This document shows positions 39,176 to 50,531 of a stretch of DNA of 64,000 nucleotides, in pieces (the first letter of the stretch is position 1; the number at the start of each line of letters is the position of its first letter). A program made the translations under genes and the position numbers. The notes beneath the pieces were generated by a model. The model did no database searches, was not told the origin of the DNA, and saw nothing but the letters and a program-made list of their open reading frames with translations. Source of the DNA: Cladopsammia gracilis (taxonomy: Eukaryota; Cnidaria; Anthozoa; Scleractinia; Dendrophylliidae). The stretch lies in the NCBI GenBank assembly GCA_022457155.1, contig JAJGOT010000347.1, forward strand, positions 62,001-126,000, written 5' to 3'.

Positions 39176-39420
39176 TTATTTATTTATTTATTTTTTTTTT
39201 TATTGGATAACACTGAACGAGTAATAAATGTTACATGAATGGTAGGTAAATAAACAAGGTGTAAAAATACATAAAAGAAAAGGTGAGAAAGATAACGACT
39301 AGCAAAAGGAAATATATATACACATATACATATACATATGGAGGAGTTGATATTTTGACTATAATGTTTTACAGATTTATTTGCGTTTTTGATTTGTGCT
39401 TTTCTATGTCGAGTCTACTT

Positions 39421-40809
39421 TTAAGAACGGCATGCAAGGAAGGTTTCAAAGAAGTACTGGTCATTCTCTCTCGAGGCGGTGTAAATGTAATATTTCGCTA
39501 TTATTAAACAGAGGTTCAAACCAAGTTGTAGAGCAAAATTTTTTGTAAAGCCATAGATGATATTTTGTTCATTAAGCTCGATGGAGTCATCATTTTTGGC
39601 ATTCCACCAATGTGTAAATTTTGTCCAGAAGCTTTGGACATGTAAGCAAGATACAAATAAATGTTTTAATGTTTGTTTTTGTTCGCACAGGTGGCATTGA
39701 TCCTGTTCTTTAATTTTATCTCTAAATAGAGTTGCGTTAGTTGGCAGAATATGGTGTACAATTTTATACTGAAATATGGACAGTCTGATATCTTTAGTGA
39801 CGTTAAAAGGGATTTTGTAGATAGTTTTTATTGCATTGTCATCTAAATTAGCTTGATTCATTCTTCTTTCTGCAGTTGGAGGTTGAAACTTCTTATTGAC
39901 TAAAAATTCAGTCGCTATTTTACAGGAAAGTTTGTTTATCGGTATTATGTCGACAGTTACTGGAACAGCCGGAGTAGGGATTTGGTTGGTTTCTTTTAGT
40001 ATACGAATCCACTCGCGGGGGAAGGCGCTACACAATCCGAGATATTTAAGAAAGTTTGAAGATTTTAAATGAAACTTATTGCAGAATTCATTAGGTGTAA
40101 GGAATTTGTTTTTATCGAAGATGTCTTAAACTTTAATGATTCCGGCGTTGTGCCATTCTTGGTAATATACAGACAGACCTTCTATTTTTATATATTTATT
40201 ATGCCATATGATTTCTTCTAGTATTTGTTTTTTGGTTTGCGGGGTGTGCTGATTCATTGTCTGCCAGATTAGGAATATATCTTTATAGAATTCAATTGGG
40301 ATATTGACATTGAGGTAATTTAAATCATAATTGCATTTTAATAAAAACGCGCCTCCTAAGTGTTGTATAAATGTTAGAGGAATGTGGCTCCAGCTGACAT
40401 CTTCTTTGCTTTCAAATAATCTTCTTATCCAGATTACTTTAAGTGCATTATTTATTATTTCAAAGTCAGGCAAATTTAGGCCGCCTTTTGATATTGGGCC
40501 AATCATCGTGTTATGTTTAATTTATGGATTGTTATTCCAAACAAAGTGACAAATAGCTTGTTTCACCGAGGCTATGAAGATCGCAGGAAATTTAAGACTG
40601 ATGTGTTATATATAAGTTTTGATAGAGCGAGGGATTTTAAAATAGTTATTCGGCCGTACAAGGTCAAGTTTCTTGGCTTCCATAAATTTAATACATTTTT
40701 CATAGATTTTAATTTTTCTTCAAAATTCTTTTGATAAGATTCTTTTTCATTGCACGAGAAATTAATCCCAAGTGCATATATATTGTTCCTGAGGGCCAAG
40801 TAATATTAA
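39421..40809 (-). pseudogene. LINE ORF2, C-terminal part
   Basis: Continuation of the reverse transcriptase protein beyond the Polinton: thumb-like region with LNLWKPRNLTLYGRITILKS, then GPISKGGLNLPDFEIINNAL, and a C-terminal Cys-rich motif CHLCEQKQTLKHLFVSCLH that matches the zinc-finger-like end of L1/Tx1 proteins. There is one frameshift near 40575, stops near 40530 and 40123, and the protein ends at 39421. Confidence 0.78.
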
Positions 40810-41800
40810 GAGGCTGTCCGCGTAAGAACGGATAAGGCAAATTTCGGACATTCACCGATTTCCCTAATTTTCTCAGTGAAAGACAACTGTTATATGACAT
40901 GAACAAATATCACGTTTATTTGGATCAATTCTTTTTTTTTCCTATTTTGCGAGACGGTTTTCGAGGTCACCTCGAAACTAACAAATTTGCCTTCGGGAAC
41001 TCGGCGATTAAGCTGTAAATTTAGGGCGCTACCAAAACCTTATTTCTTATCTGAATTACCTGAATATTTTACATGTTGAAGTTCCATCTTTTTTCAATAC
41101 GTTAAATGTTTAACAATTGTATTTTATAAAATTTTGACTGAGTTATGAATTTTCCTAAAATACCTTTAAAACCTCCGGCTGCGCGAGTACATTAGCATAC
41201 CTTTAGTTGAAGACTATTTTTTTCAAAAGTGGGACCTAACCTAGAGTCAAGTCTATTATTAATCAAAAGTACTAAGACCAAGCTACTAACTTATGGAATA
41301 AAATTTGTGGGCACTCTTCCTTGCGCGCCGAAGAGAGGTCAGCTAAATTTCCCAAATTTGCCATTTTGACCGAAACCGGAGATAAAGCGGTCCGACTGAC
41401 ATAGACCATTTTTGGAACCCAAAATGTTTGGAAATATCATGATACCAGCGAAATGTCAGACTCTGAAAAGCAAATAAAATTATTTGTGTTTTAAGCAATT
41501 GTTTTTGAAAAAATATATATTTTTTCGGGTATTCAACAGTAACCTTGCTATTGATATGCAAATTAGCTTCAGAAGCGAAACGGTATGCAAATTAGCTTCC
41601 CAATCAGTGGTTCGGTTTGCCGACGAACGTCTGCATACTACAAAACATTTTCTCTAAAAATAATTTACGAGACAAAATATTGCTTCTTACCAGTATTAAA
41701 ACATAAAAAATCCTTCCACACCTTTCGTAAGACGTCGTGTTTTTTGTGGCATATTCATTTCCCATATCGCGGTGTTTGTTTTGTACAGGTCACTTGTAGT
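40810..41800 (+). repeat. Polinton left terminal inverted repeat
   Basis: About 85-90 percent similar by eye to the reverse complement of 49555-50531. It includes GTGAAAGACAACTGT, TTGATATGCAAATTAGC and AAGACGTCGTGTTTT. No gene. Confidence 0.75.
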
Positions 41801-41938
41801 AGTATAGGGAGTGGGTGATCCGGCCCCAGCTCCAAAGGCCCGAATAACCGCTTATTTTGGGATCTCCCGAACGCCCGAGTTACCTGGCCCCCAGGGCGAA
41901 TGCAATGAGCAATGCAATGCACCCACTCCCTATACTAC
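41801..41938. mobile_element. Small MITE inside the Polinton
   Basis: TAGTATAGGGAGTGGGTG and its exact complement CACCCACTCCCTATACTA bound a GC-rich centre. It may have inserted at the inner border of the left inverted repeat. Confidence 0.5.
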
Positions 41939-42059
41939 ATAGTGATCAATTCTATACGACCCCACTTAACGATGCCTTTGCGATACGGACACACCTCAAA
42001 TAAGGGTTAGATTACATGATTTAACGCCTCCTGTGTGAACTGGGGGTCGGTGTTGCCAA

Positions 42060-45000
42060 TTGAAGAAATGTAAACCCCTTTGTATATACACCCCCATGGA
42101 TGCACCACTTCGCTTCGTTCGGAGAAATCAGGGTTGGCGTGACTGGCTTCACAGCTACAAAATGACTGTTCCTGTCGACTATCCAATACATGATCTCGAT
42201 TTGTTCTATCAAGAGAACAAACCTGCTATAGTTCGAAGTATAGTTAGGGAGATTACAGACCTCGGCCCAGTCAAAGTGAATTTTTCATTCTTAGTTCACT
42301 TTTCAAAGGAAGGAGCCGACGGGACACAAAGAATCACACACTACTTTGAGCAAGAGAACCCTCTCATAATAACACACTTTTATCAAGCAGCAGTCAACGG
42401 ATAACTACAAGCTGTTATCAACTCAAACAAGGAAGAAGTAGCCAGATGGGTAAACATGGGTTCAGGCTGGGTTATCGACAGAGTTGAGTACGTCTTTCTT
42501 GATTTCGGAAGATATTAAGCTATCAGAGGCGGTTCTTATATCCCTTTTCCTCCAAAGCTCAAAGCAAAACAGGCCATCATAAACATCAAAAACAGAGATA
42601 ATCAATGCTTTCGATGGGGTTTGCGAGCTGCGCTATTCCCCACTCGAGATACGAAGCATTCAGACAGGCCAACCAAGTATCCGACAGAGGATGGCTTAAA
42701 GTTCACCGGCATCTCTTTCCCCACACCCTTACATCAAATCTCTGAAGTAGAAAAACTCAATAATCTCGCAATAATTTGGCTGGCAAAACGGTAACACAAC
42801 AGTCCTTAGAATTAGTGAAGTAGAAGATCCTGATATAAGACGAATCAACCTGATGCTGATAACCAATGAAAATAACACACACTACTGCTACATAAAAAGC
42901 CTAAGCAGGCTTCTTCATAGCAACTATGAGGCAGGCCGAAGGATTCATTTCTGCGAAAGATGCCTTCAAGGGTTTTCATCGCAAGATGTTCTCAACAAAC
43001 ATCTGACTGACTGCAGAGGTATTAAAGGCAGGCCGGTTCGAACTGAAATGCCCAAAAATGGGAAAAACATCCTGCGTTTCGAGGACTACCAGAACCAGAT
43101 GAAAGTGCCTTACGTTATCTACGCTGACTTCGAAAGTCTCGTTACAAAAATCGACACTTGCAAGCCAGACCCAAAAGAAAGCAGCACAACCAAAACATCA
43201 GTACATACGCCATGCGGGTTCTCTATGATGGCTGTTCGCTCTGATCTCAAAACAAAAGGCCCATACTTATACAGAGGTGAGGACGCGGTTGAGGGGTTTC
43301 TCCATTACATACAATTGTTAGAGAGGGAGATAAGAGACGAACTTCATCAAAAGAAGCCCGTATCAATGACACGAGCAGACTGGGCAGACTTCAACAATGC
43401 AAACTTCTGCAGCATTTGTGATTATGATCTTTACAAAGAGAACTTCAACGACTCTATCGATCTCTACGATCCGAACACGGGAGCGTACGCGGGTCTTGTT
43501 CATCGCAAAACTAACAAATGCTACACTAATGCATTCAAAACCTACATCCAAAACGAAGAAACAGGGCGTTTGGAGGCGTCACCCTTCATAGGCCTAAGAA
43601 ACAAAAGGCAACAAAAAACAAAGCCCATCTTTGAGCAAGTTGATTGCCTCTTCTGCGGGGAGTCTCTTGTACGAGACTTCATGAGAGACGCTGTTTTAGA
43701 TCACTGTCACTGCCACATAACAGGCAAGTATCGAGGCGCTGCTCACAACGCATGTAATCTGAATCACTTCAGAATCAACCTGGAAACTGTTACAATCCCT
43801 GTTGTCTTTCACAACTTGAAGGGCTACGATGCACATCATATCATGAGCGGTATAGCTGAAATACAATCTGATCTGAAGTGCATCCCGACAAATATGGAGA
43901 AGTACGTTTCTTTCTCTCTGGGCAACTTACGGTTTATCGACAGCTTGCAGTTCATGCAGTCGAGCCTCGATAATCTTGTTAAATCAAACGAACCAGAGTC
44001 CTTTACAATCATGGCAAACCATCAAAAGGACCCCAATAAACTCAAGCTCCTTCTGCAAAAAGGAAACTATCCATACGAGTACATGGACTCTTGGAGGCGG
44101 TTTGATGAGAAGTCACTCCCAGCGAAGAGCGCGTTCTATAGCGAGCTCAAAAAGGAACACATCAGCGATGAAGACTACACTCATGCGCAGAAAGTGTGGG
44201 AGGCGTTCGAATGTAAAGACCTCGGTGAGTATCATGATCTTTACCTAGAGACAGATGTACTCCTCCTTGCAGATGTCTTCGAGAACTTCAGAAAAACATG
44301 CCTCAAGCACTACAAACTTGACCCGGCGCATTACTATACAGCTCCGGGCCTCAGCTGGGACGCTCTTTTGAAATACACAGGAATCAACCTAGAACTGCTC
44401 ACAGACATCAACATGCACCTCTTTGTTGAAAAAGGCATGCGTGGCGGTATTTCAATGGAGAGCAGGCGCTTCTGCAAAGCGAACAACCCCTTCCTTGATG
44501 ACCACAACCCAGATCAAGAAACCAGCTACATCATGTACTTCGATGCAAACAATCTTTACGGGTGGGCCATGAGTCAACCACTACCTGTTGGCAACTTTCA
44601 ATGGTGCCTAGTGTACCCAACACAACACCAAATCAGGAAGTGGTCCCCAAACAGAAAGATTGGCTACATCCTTGAGGTTGATCTAGAATACCCCGAGGAG
44701 TTGCATGATGAACACAATGCTTACCCTCTAGCACCAGAAAAGCATAGTGTCGCAAAGTCATGGATGTCTCCTTATCAAAGGGCATTGATAGAGGGACAGG
44801 TAGAGGATAAGACTAAGAAGTTGCTCCTAACCCTCAAGAACAAAGACAGATATGTTCTACACTACAGGAATCTTCAGCTTTACCTAGAGCTAGGCATGAA
44901 GTTGAAAAAGATTCATCGAATCCTCAAATTCGAGCAGAAGCCTTGGATGGAGCCTTACATAAGTCTGAACACAGAACTCAGAAAGCAAGCCACTTATGAG

Positions 45001-45808
45001 TTCGAAAAGAACTTCTTCAAGCTGATGAACAACTCTGTCTTTGGCAAGACCATGGAGAACCTCAGAAAGCGCATTGATATGAGGCTTGTTCGCGCTAATG
45101 AGACAGACAAGTCGAGAAAGCTTATCTCAAGCCCACTGCTCGCCAGAGCAACAGTCTTTGGTGAAAATCTTGCAGGGATTCAAATGCACAAGGACAAAAT
45201 CTTACTCAAACGCCCAGTCTACACCGGCATGTGCATCCTTGATCTTTCTAAGACTCTGATGTACGACTTCTACTATAAGTACCTCAAGTTTAAGTACGGC
45301 CCACGCGTAGACCTACTTTACACAGACACAGACAGTCTGCTTCTAGAGATCAAGACAGAGGATGTCTACAAGGACATGGAGAATCGCCTCGATGAGCTCT
45401 ACGACACAAGCGACTACCCGAAAGACCCACTTTCTTCACAGCCAGCTAAACAAGAAGGTCATCGGCAAGATGAAGGACGAGTGCGCTGGCGCCCCTATCT
45501 CTGAAGTGATCTGCCTGCGCTCAAAGATGTACTCAATCATGCTTGGCAGTCAGAAGAACATCAAGAAGGCGAAGGGCACCACCAAGGCTGTGACGAAGAA
45601 GGAGATCACACACCAGAACTACAAAGACGCCCTCTTCAGAAAGGAGGCCTTCAAACACGGGATGGACATGCTTCGAAGCGTGAAGCATCAGATCTATGGC
45701 GTGCATCTAAACAAGACAACACTCTCGCCCTTTGATTCAAAGCGCTGGATAAAAGACGATGGCGTCCATACGCTTGCATATGGTCACAAAGACATCGGAG
45801 GCAACTGA
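42060..45808 (+). pseudogene. Protein-primed DNA polymerase B (Polinton PolB), broken
   Basis: Family B polymerase that copies Polinton DNA from a protein primer. The long open part is 42853-45504 (883 codons). It shows exonuclease motifs YADFES (residues 90-95), NLKGYDAH and YLETDVLLLADVF; an inserted endonuclease VII-like zinc region (CLFCG to DHCHCHITGKYRGAAHNACN, about residues 270-315); and polymerase motifs DANNLYGWAM, LMNNSVFGKTMEN and YTDTDS (about 823-828). The N-terminal part is readable from about 42090, but with in-frame stops near 42402, 42517 and 42790. A one-base frameshift near 45430 moves the C-terminal end into another frame, which stops at 45808. The key motifs are intact, but the gene cannot make a full protein as assembled. 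The gene ends convergently, overlapping the integrase by 25 bases. Confidence 0.85.
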
Positions 45809-46807
45809 GTGCCCGGCGGCACAACCATCAACTCCTCACGCACAAACCCCCGCTTGGGGCCGTCGTAAAGGTAATACACGACCGGCTCATTTGGCTTAGT
45901 ATCAACCCTTTCGATGTTATATACTTTCAAGGACCAGATCGGATCTGTCGCCCGTCGACTACCCCCCTTAAGCTCGCCGGTGTAATACAGATATCGCAAA
46001 TTAACCCTAGGAGGTAGCTTCTTTTCCTTCTCACCCACAGGTCTAGCATATGAGGTTGCGGGCTTGGCTGAGGTGGCTTTTTCTTTGATTGCTTGAGCGG
46101 GCTTCTTTCCAGTAAGCCGGGTCACTTCTTTGTTCAAGGCAGAGACAACATCTGGCAATCTTTTAACCCAAGCAGTCGAACGGCCAGAGGGTAGATTCAT
46201 TTCAACTACGTACTGGTAACCAAACAATCGTTCAGCCAGGGTGCTGTTGAATCTTTCAACAATCGCTTGGTCTCTGCGGATATCAACGCGCCCACGGCGA
46301 ATGGTTGTTTTATGGGCCCCAGTCTCTTTAGTCACAGCTCCCATAAACTCTGTCCCCGGATCGACTTGCAACAGTTGGCCCGCGCCTATATACCCGGGCC
46401 AACGCCTTCGAAACTTCATCAGACTCTTTCGAAGTAAATGGCTCTGCTGCTTTGTAACGGCTTGCTACATCAACAACTGTCAAAGCATATTTGTAAATTT
46501 TCCTCCCATGAGGCAGTTTGTCGTGTGGTATAAAAAGTAGATCTGCTTGATGCACTGCATTAGGAGTTTGAACATCAAACTTAGGCCGAGGGATATGTCG
46601 TGGTGCAGGGAGATATACTTGCCAAAGGGCTTGTTTGACGAGCCACTTTTTAGCCACCTCTTCAGAGACCTTGGCTGCTGCAGCTAGCTTTTTGACAGCA
46701 ACAAGGCCTTTCCAGTAGCTTTTGGGGCTGTAATAGATCTTTGAGAGTTTCGCCTCCATATACATATGTGTTTTACAGAAAGCGAAATGCTGCATATCCA
46801 AGGGCAA
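45784..46807 (-). pseudogene. Polinton integrase (retroviral-type), frameshifted
   Basis: Two overlapping frames make up one integrase. The N-terminal part (46328-46807) has YWKGLVAVKKLAAAAKVSEE and NAVHQADLLFIPHD with the first catalytic Asp of the D,D35E core. The C-terminal part (45784-46419) has QLLQVDPGTEFMGAV (second Asp) and DQAIVERFNSTLAERLFG (Glu), then a chromodomain-like tail (VYYLYDGPKRGFVREELMV). A small deletion near 46390-46400 breaks the frame in the middle of the core. It would have joined element DNA to the target. Confidence 0.85.
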
Positions 46808-47201
46808 GTGCGCCAGTGCCGATAAACAAGAGTTCGCCTTGTTTCTGCTGTGGGCCTGGTTTATAGAAGTCAGAGAACTCGGGCTCTTTGGGGAGTGTTA
46901 TTTGCTGCTCTCGATGTGTTTGGTTGTAGAGCACCAGAGCTTGGACAGTGTCTTGAAAGTTGTGTTTCGCTTGATCTTTGATCCGATCATTGCTGGCAAT
47001 CCAGTCGAGGAGCTTTGTGCGGTCTTTTTGATATTTAGTGTAGGCTGCTTGATAGGCCTCTAACGCCTTGTGGTGTCTGGTCTTCTCTTCCAGAGCGGCT
47101 TTTCCGTTGTCGCCGGATAAGTATTTTGCCAGGTAGTTGCCACCCGTGAAAGCGGCCGCATTCAAAATTGCTCCACCAACCATAATAGCGATTGAGGCCA
47201 T
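46773..47201 (-). CDS. Polinton small membrane/coiled-coil protein
   Basis: 142 residues. The hydrophobic N-terminus (MASIAIMVGGAILNAAAF) and C-terminus (LLFIGTGALALGYAAF) flank a Lys/Gln-rich helical middle. I know similar proteins only as unnamed Polinton genes next to the integrase. It could be a virion-associated or membrane protein; that is inference. It overlaps the integrase start by 35 bases, so it was probably co-transcribed. The open frame is intact. Confidence 0.6.
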   Translation of the reverse strand: MASIAIMVGGAILNAAAFTGGNYLAKYLSGDNGKAALEEKTRHHKALEAYQAAYTKYQKDRTKLLDWIASNDRIKDQAKHNFQDTVQALVLYNQTHREQQITLPKEPEFSDFYKPGPQQKQGELLFIGTGALALGYAAFRFL

Positions 47202-47216
47202 TGCTACATATATGAT

Positions 47217-47438
47217 TTACATTGAGGCAGGGAGGATCTTCTGGTCCTCGAGATATTTCTTGAGAGCTATGCTCCCAGCCATGACGGCAGTGAACTTCAC
47301 GTAGTTCATGAGATTCGAGCTGGGGTCGGCCGTGAGATTTTCTTTGATGATCTTTTTGCCAACCCAGCCAATACTTGCGACAAGGCCAGTGATTGTGGCT
47401 GCATCGAGAACAGATTTCACGAGCTTGTTGTCAGCCAT
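47217..47438 (-). CDS. Polinton small membrane protein
   Basis: The Met at 47438 gives 73 residues: MADNKLVKSVLDAATITGLV, then two hydrophobic helices (ITGLVASIGWVGKK and FTAVMAGSIALKKYL). A longer start at 47510 is possible but overlaps the upstream gene, and the internal Met follows a TATATA-like stretch. It is intact and lies 15 bases from the next gene. Function unknown. Confidence 0.55.
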   Translation of the reverse strand: MADNKLVKSVLDAATITGLVASIGWVGKKIIKENLTADPSSNLMNYVKFTAVMAGSIALKKYLEDQKILPASM

Positions 47439-47457
47439 GGTGCATATATAAGATTTT

Positions 47458-48198
47458 TTACTCCATCTCGCGAATTCTTCGTCTCGGTGGTGGGGGAGTT
47501 TGAACTTCATTCACCTCTACAGGCGCAGGGGTCGGGGCTTTGCTCCTAAGTGTATTCATAATGGCCTCGCGTTGGTAATATAGGCCCCAAACGGATATAA
47601 TCAAACCACCAACACCAAGAATGAGAAATGCTGTGTTGCTGCTAGCTTCTTCATTTGTCGAGTTTTGGGGTGCCGAGTTTGGGGCAGGCTCGTTTGTTGC
47701 TTTTGAAGCTTGTGCTTGTTTTTTTTGCCCCTCAGAAGCAACACGACCAGGGTTTTTGGCTGGAGCAGTCTTTGGGGTATCAGAGGTAACGTGCGTGTTG
47801 GTTGTGGGTGCTCGCGCGACTGCCAGGTTCCTTTCAGATTATGTGTCAACAACTTCATCAATACATGTGTCAACTTCATCAAAACCCTCGAGTGGATAAC
47901 CTTCCCCATCTCTGCTTGGGCGTACAGGTGGAGAAGGTTCAGGGGGCAACTCTTCTGGCTCCTTTTTTAAGTCGATGTGTTTTGTAGTGATCAAAACAGC
48001 ATTGGCCAAGGCCAAGAATCGCCCACATCGCAGTGCAAGGTTTCCAGCAAGAGATGAAAGTTCATGGTGAATCATGTAGTCATTTTTGAGTTCTTTCTGC
48101 AGGGCCTCCACATCGTCAATCTTAACAACCATGCCGGCGCCTTTGGTTGCGAACATTATAACGCTGTCAATCAGAGACTGTCGTCTTGTTGCCGACAT
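47458..48198 (-). pseudogene. Polinton hypothetical protein split by an in-frame stop
   Basis: The first part (47839-48198, 119 residues) has helices with KIDDVEALQKELKNDYMIHH and an acidic Pro-rich end. After TAA at 47839-47841 the same frame stays open for 126 more codons to a stop at 47458. That second part has no ATG near its start, is rich in Thr, Ala and Pro, has one membrane segment (AFLILGVGGLIISVWGLYY) and ends in PPPPRRRIREME. Either the stop is a lesion or two proteins are made. Name and role unknown. Confidence 0.5.
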
Positions 48199-48492
48199 AG
48201 GCTTATGTTATGTTTCAATGGAAACCTTAAAATAATGATCCAGTTTTGTTAACAAATACTCTACCAGTACACAGAAACTAGTATTTGTTATTTTTGTCTG
48301 CGGATGGCCAGGATGGAAATGGATTGCAACTTGAAAAAATTGGCCAATTTTTTCAAGTTCCTCCCAAGAGTCGTGGGAAAATCGCAGAAAAGCTTATTAT
48401 GGTTTGTTCTTTCTTGAAGAAATCACTTGATATTATCTTCTTGGTGTTCTAAAAGCAATTTTATGTTTGAGCAAAGGTACTTTATCATATAT

Positions 48493-48966
48493 TTAGTGTA
48501 TTTTGACAAAAACACAGCAAACTCTGTGTGACAATACCCCTTTAAGAGCAAAAAAATCACCAGTAATAACAAGGCCGGTGCTGTCTTGACCTTGTGAAAC
48601 TAGCTGGTCAAAAGGAATCTTTTTGCCAAGACCTATTCCGTATGATCTCCAAACACGAATGCCTTTCTGCTCAAATTGGATATTGTGTAGCTCGCTGAAG
48701 CCATCGATCTTTTTCACTTCTAAGGTCTTTTTAGCCTCATCGACCGTGCAAACACACGCAGACGTACCTTTTACTGGTCGTTTGGAAAATGCTTTTCTCG
48801 TGTATGCCACTGTAAGAATATCATGACCTTCGTCGTAGAATCGTTGTATGCATGTTTTCATGCGGGGTTTCCTGGCGCAGAACTTCTGAACCATCTTGTC
48901 TGTGTCGATGCTCGTATCCCTGTATGCATGTAGAGGCGCGAGCCCAGAGAGCTTCTCTGCTCGCAT
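48493..48966 (-). CDS. Chimeric open frame: hAT tail joined to a Polinton-region sequence
   Basis: 157 residues. The first about 37 (MRAEKLSGLAPLHAYRD, then IDTDKMVQKFCARK) match the end of the hAT transposase dimerisation domain. The rest (ILTVAYTRKAFSKRPVKGTS, KKTLEVKKIDGFSELHNIQF, DSTGLVITGDFFALKGVL) has no hAT character and may be part of the Polinton gene into which the fragment went. An intact frame across the join is probably chance, but expression cannot be excluded. Confidence 0.4.
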   Translation of the reverse strand: MRAEKLSGLAPLHAYRDTSIDTDKMVQKFCARKPRMKTCIQRFYDEGHDILTVAYTRKAFSKRPVKGTSACVCTVDEAKKTLEVKKIDGFSELHNIQFEQKGIRVWRSYGIGLGKKIPFDQLVSQGQDSTGLVITGDFFALKGVLSHRVCCVFVKIH

Positions 48967-49330
48967 AGTAGTGTACGTCTTGACCCTTCACATGCAACTG
49001 AATGATCGTTCCGGAGTTGCTGTTGACACTGGCATCGTCAAAAAGAATTGTGAGAATAGCAGTGACATTGGGGTACAGCTCCTTATTTGTGAGGCACAGG
49101 GTATCTTGCAGAGTTGATTGTTTTTCTGAAGCAAGCTGCTACCACTTTGATTTCCACCTCACAAGTTCGCCATCAAAAATAACTTTCTCTGTCAAGTCGT
49201 TGGCGTAGGTGCAAAAGATCTTTTCTGTTGTATCCGGATTAAGTAAGTTGAGCTTTGTGCCGGATGGGATATTGCCCCAAAAGTCTTTTAAGCCAATGCT
49301 TAACTGGCTTACAGTCAGGGACGCCCCTGG
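48857..49330 (-). pseudogene. hAT transposase fragment (dimerisation domain)
   Basis: Readable in pieces: KIFCTYANDLTEKVIFDGEL then a stop (TAG near 49139), TLQDTLCLTNKELYPNVTAI and LTIL, a frame change near 49040, then the chimeric frame above. The order matches the C-terminal end of ZMYM/hAT-type transposases. No inverted repeats or target duplication could be delimited. Confidence 0.6.
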
Positions 49331-49554
49331 CTGTGCTCAACTCATCGGTTTTTAAACATGCATTTTTATACGTCTTCCTAAGCTTAATCGAATTAACCAA
49401 AGGCCGTCTAATCTCGTCGGTTATCGGTCTGGTATATATCTGGAATTATGGAATAAAATTGCCCAATTTGAGAGAAATGAGGTGGTTTTGACAAAATAAA
49501 CACCTAGCGGACGCGCACTAATGATTTGGTTTTAATTGAATTACAGTGTAGAAT
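49331..49554. other. Polinton internal spacer, no gene
   Basis: No coding frame recognised; it lies between the hAT fragment and the right inverted repeat. Confidence 0.3.
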
Positions 49555-50531
49555 GAAATGAACAAGTGACCCGTCAAAACAAACACCGCGAAAGCGCATC
49601 GTGGGAAATAAATTTGCCATAAAACACGACGTCTTACGAAGGGTCTGGAAGGATTTTTTTATGTTTTTATAGTGGTAAGAAGCAATATTTTGTCTTGTAA
49701 ATTATTTTTAGGGAAAATGTTTTGTAATATGCAAACGTTCGTCGGCAAACCGAACCACTGATTGGGAAGCTAATTTGCATACCGTTTCGCTTCTGAAGCT
49801 AATTTGCATATCAATAGCAAGGTTACTGTTGAATAACCGAAAAAAGATATATTTTTTTAAAAAAACAATTGCTTAAAACACAAATAATTTTCATTTCCTT
49901 TTCAGAGTTTGACATTTCGCTGGTATCATGATATTTCCAAACATTTTGGGTTCCAAAAATGGTCTATGTCAGTCGGTTTCGGTCAAAATGGCAAATTTGG
50001 TAAATTTAGCTGACCTCTGTACGGCGCGCAAGGAAGAGTGCCCGCAAATTTTATTCCATAAGTTAGTAGCTTGGTCTTAGTACTTTTCATTTATAATAGA
50101 CTTGACTCTAGGTTTGGTCCCACTTTCGGAAAAATAGTCGTCAACTAAAGGTATGCTAATGTACTCGCGCAGCCGGAGGTTTTAAAAGTATTTTAGGAAA
50201 ATTCATAACTCAGTCAAAATTTTATAAAATACATTTTTTAACCCTTTAACTTATTGAAAAAAGATGGAACTTCAATATGTAAAATACTCAGTTAATTCAG
50301 ATAAGAAATAAATTTTTGGTAGCGCCCTAAATTTACAGCTTAATCGCCGAGTTCCCGAAGGCAAATTTCTTAGTTTCGAGGTGACCTCAAAAACCGTCTC
50401 GCAAAATAGGAATTAATCCGAATAAATGTGATATTTGTTCATGTCATGTAATAGTTGTCTTTCACTGAGAAAATTAGGGAAATCGGTGAATGTCCGAAAT
50501 TTTCCTTATCCGATCTTACGCGGACAGCCTC
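49555..50531 (-). repeat. Polinton right terminal inverted repeat
   Basis: Reverse complement of the left repeat, ending GGACAGCCTC before TTAA. Confidence 0.75.

Larger units (their letters stand above)
40810..50531. mobile_element. Polinton/Maverick, 9.7 kb, internally reduced
   Basis: The terminal inverted repeats of about 1 kb (40810 to about 41800 and about 49555 to 50531) start GAGGCTGTCCGCGTAAG. TTAA lies on both sides (40806-40809, 50532-50535), and the flanking LINE reads through once it is removed. Inside are protein-primed DNA polymerase B (+), and integrase and small genes (-). I did not find FtsK-like ATPase, capsid or cysteine protease genes, which complete Polintons have, and 9.7 kb is short for the group. 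It is therefore a degraded or deleted copy. Confidence 0.8.

Noticed and set aside
39421..40035. Independent zinc-finger gene
   Set aside because: Order, strand and sequence fit the C-terminal end of LINE ORF2, and it joins upstream pieces in frame except for lesions.
45362..45808. Separate gene after the polymerase
   Set aside because: Its sequence is the displaced C-terminal part of the polymerase after a one-base shift.
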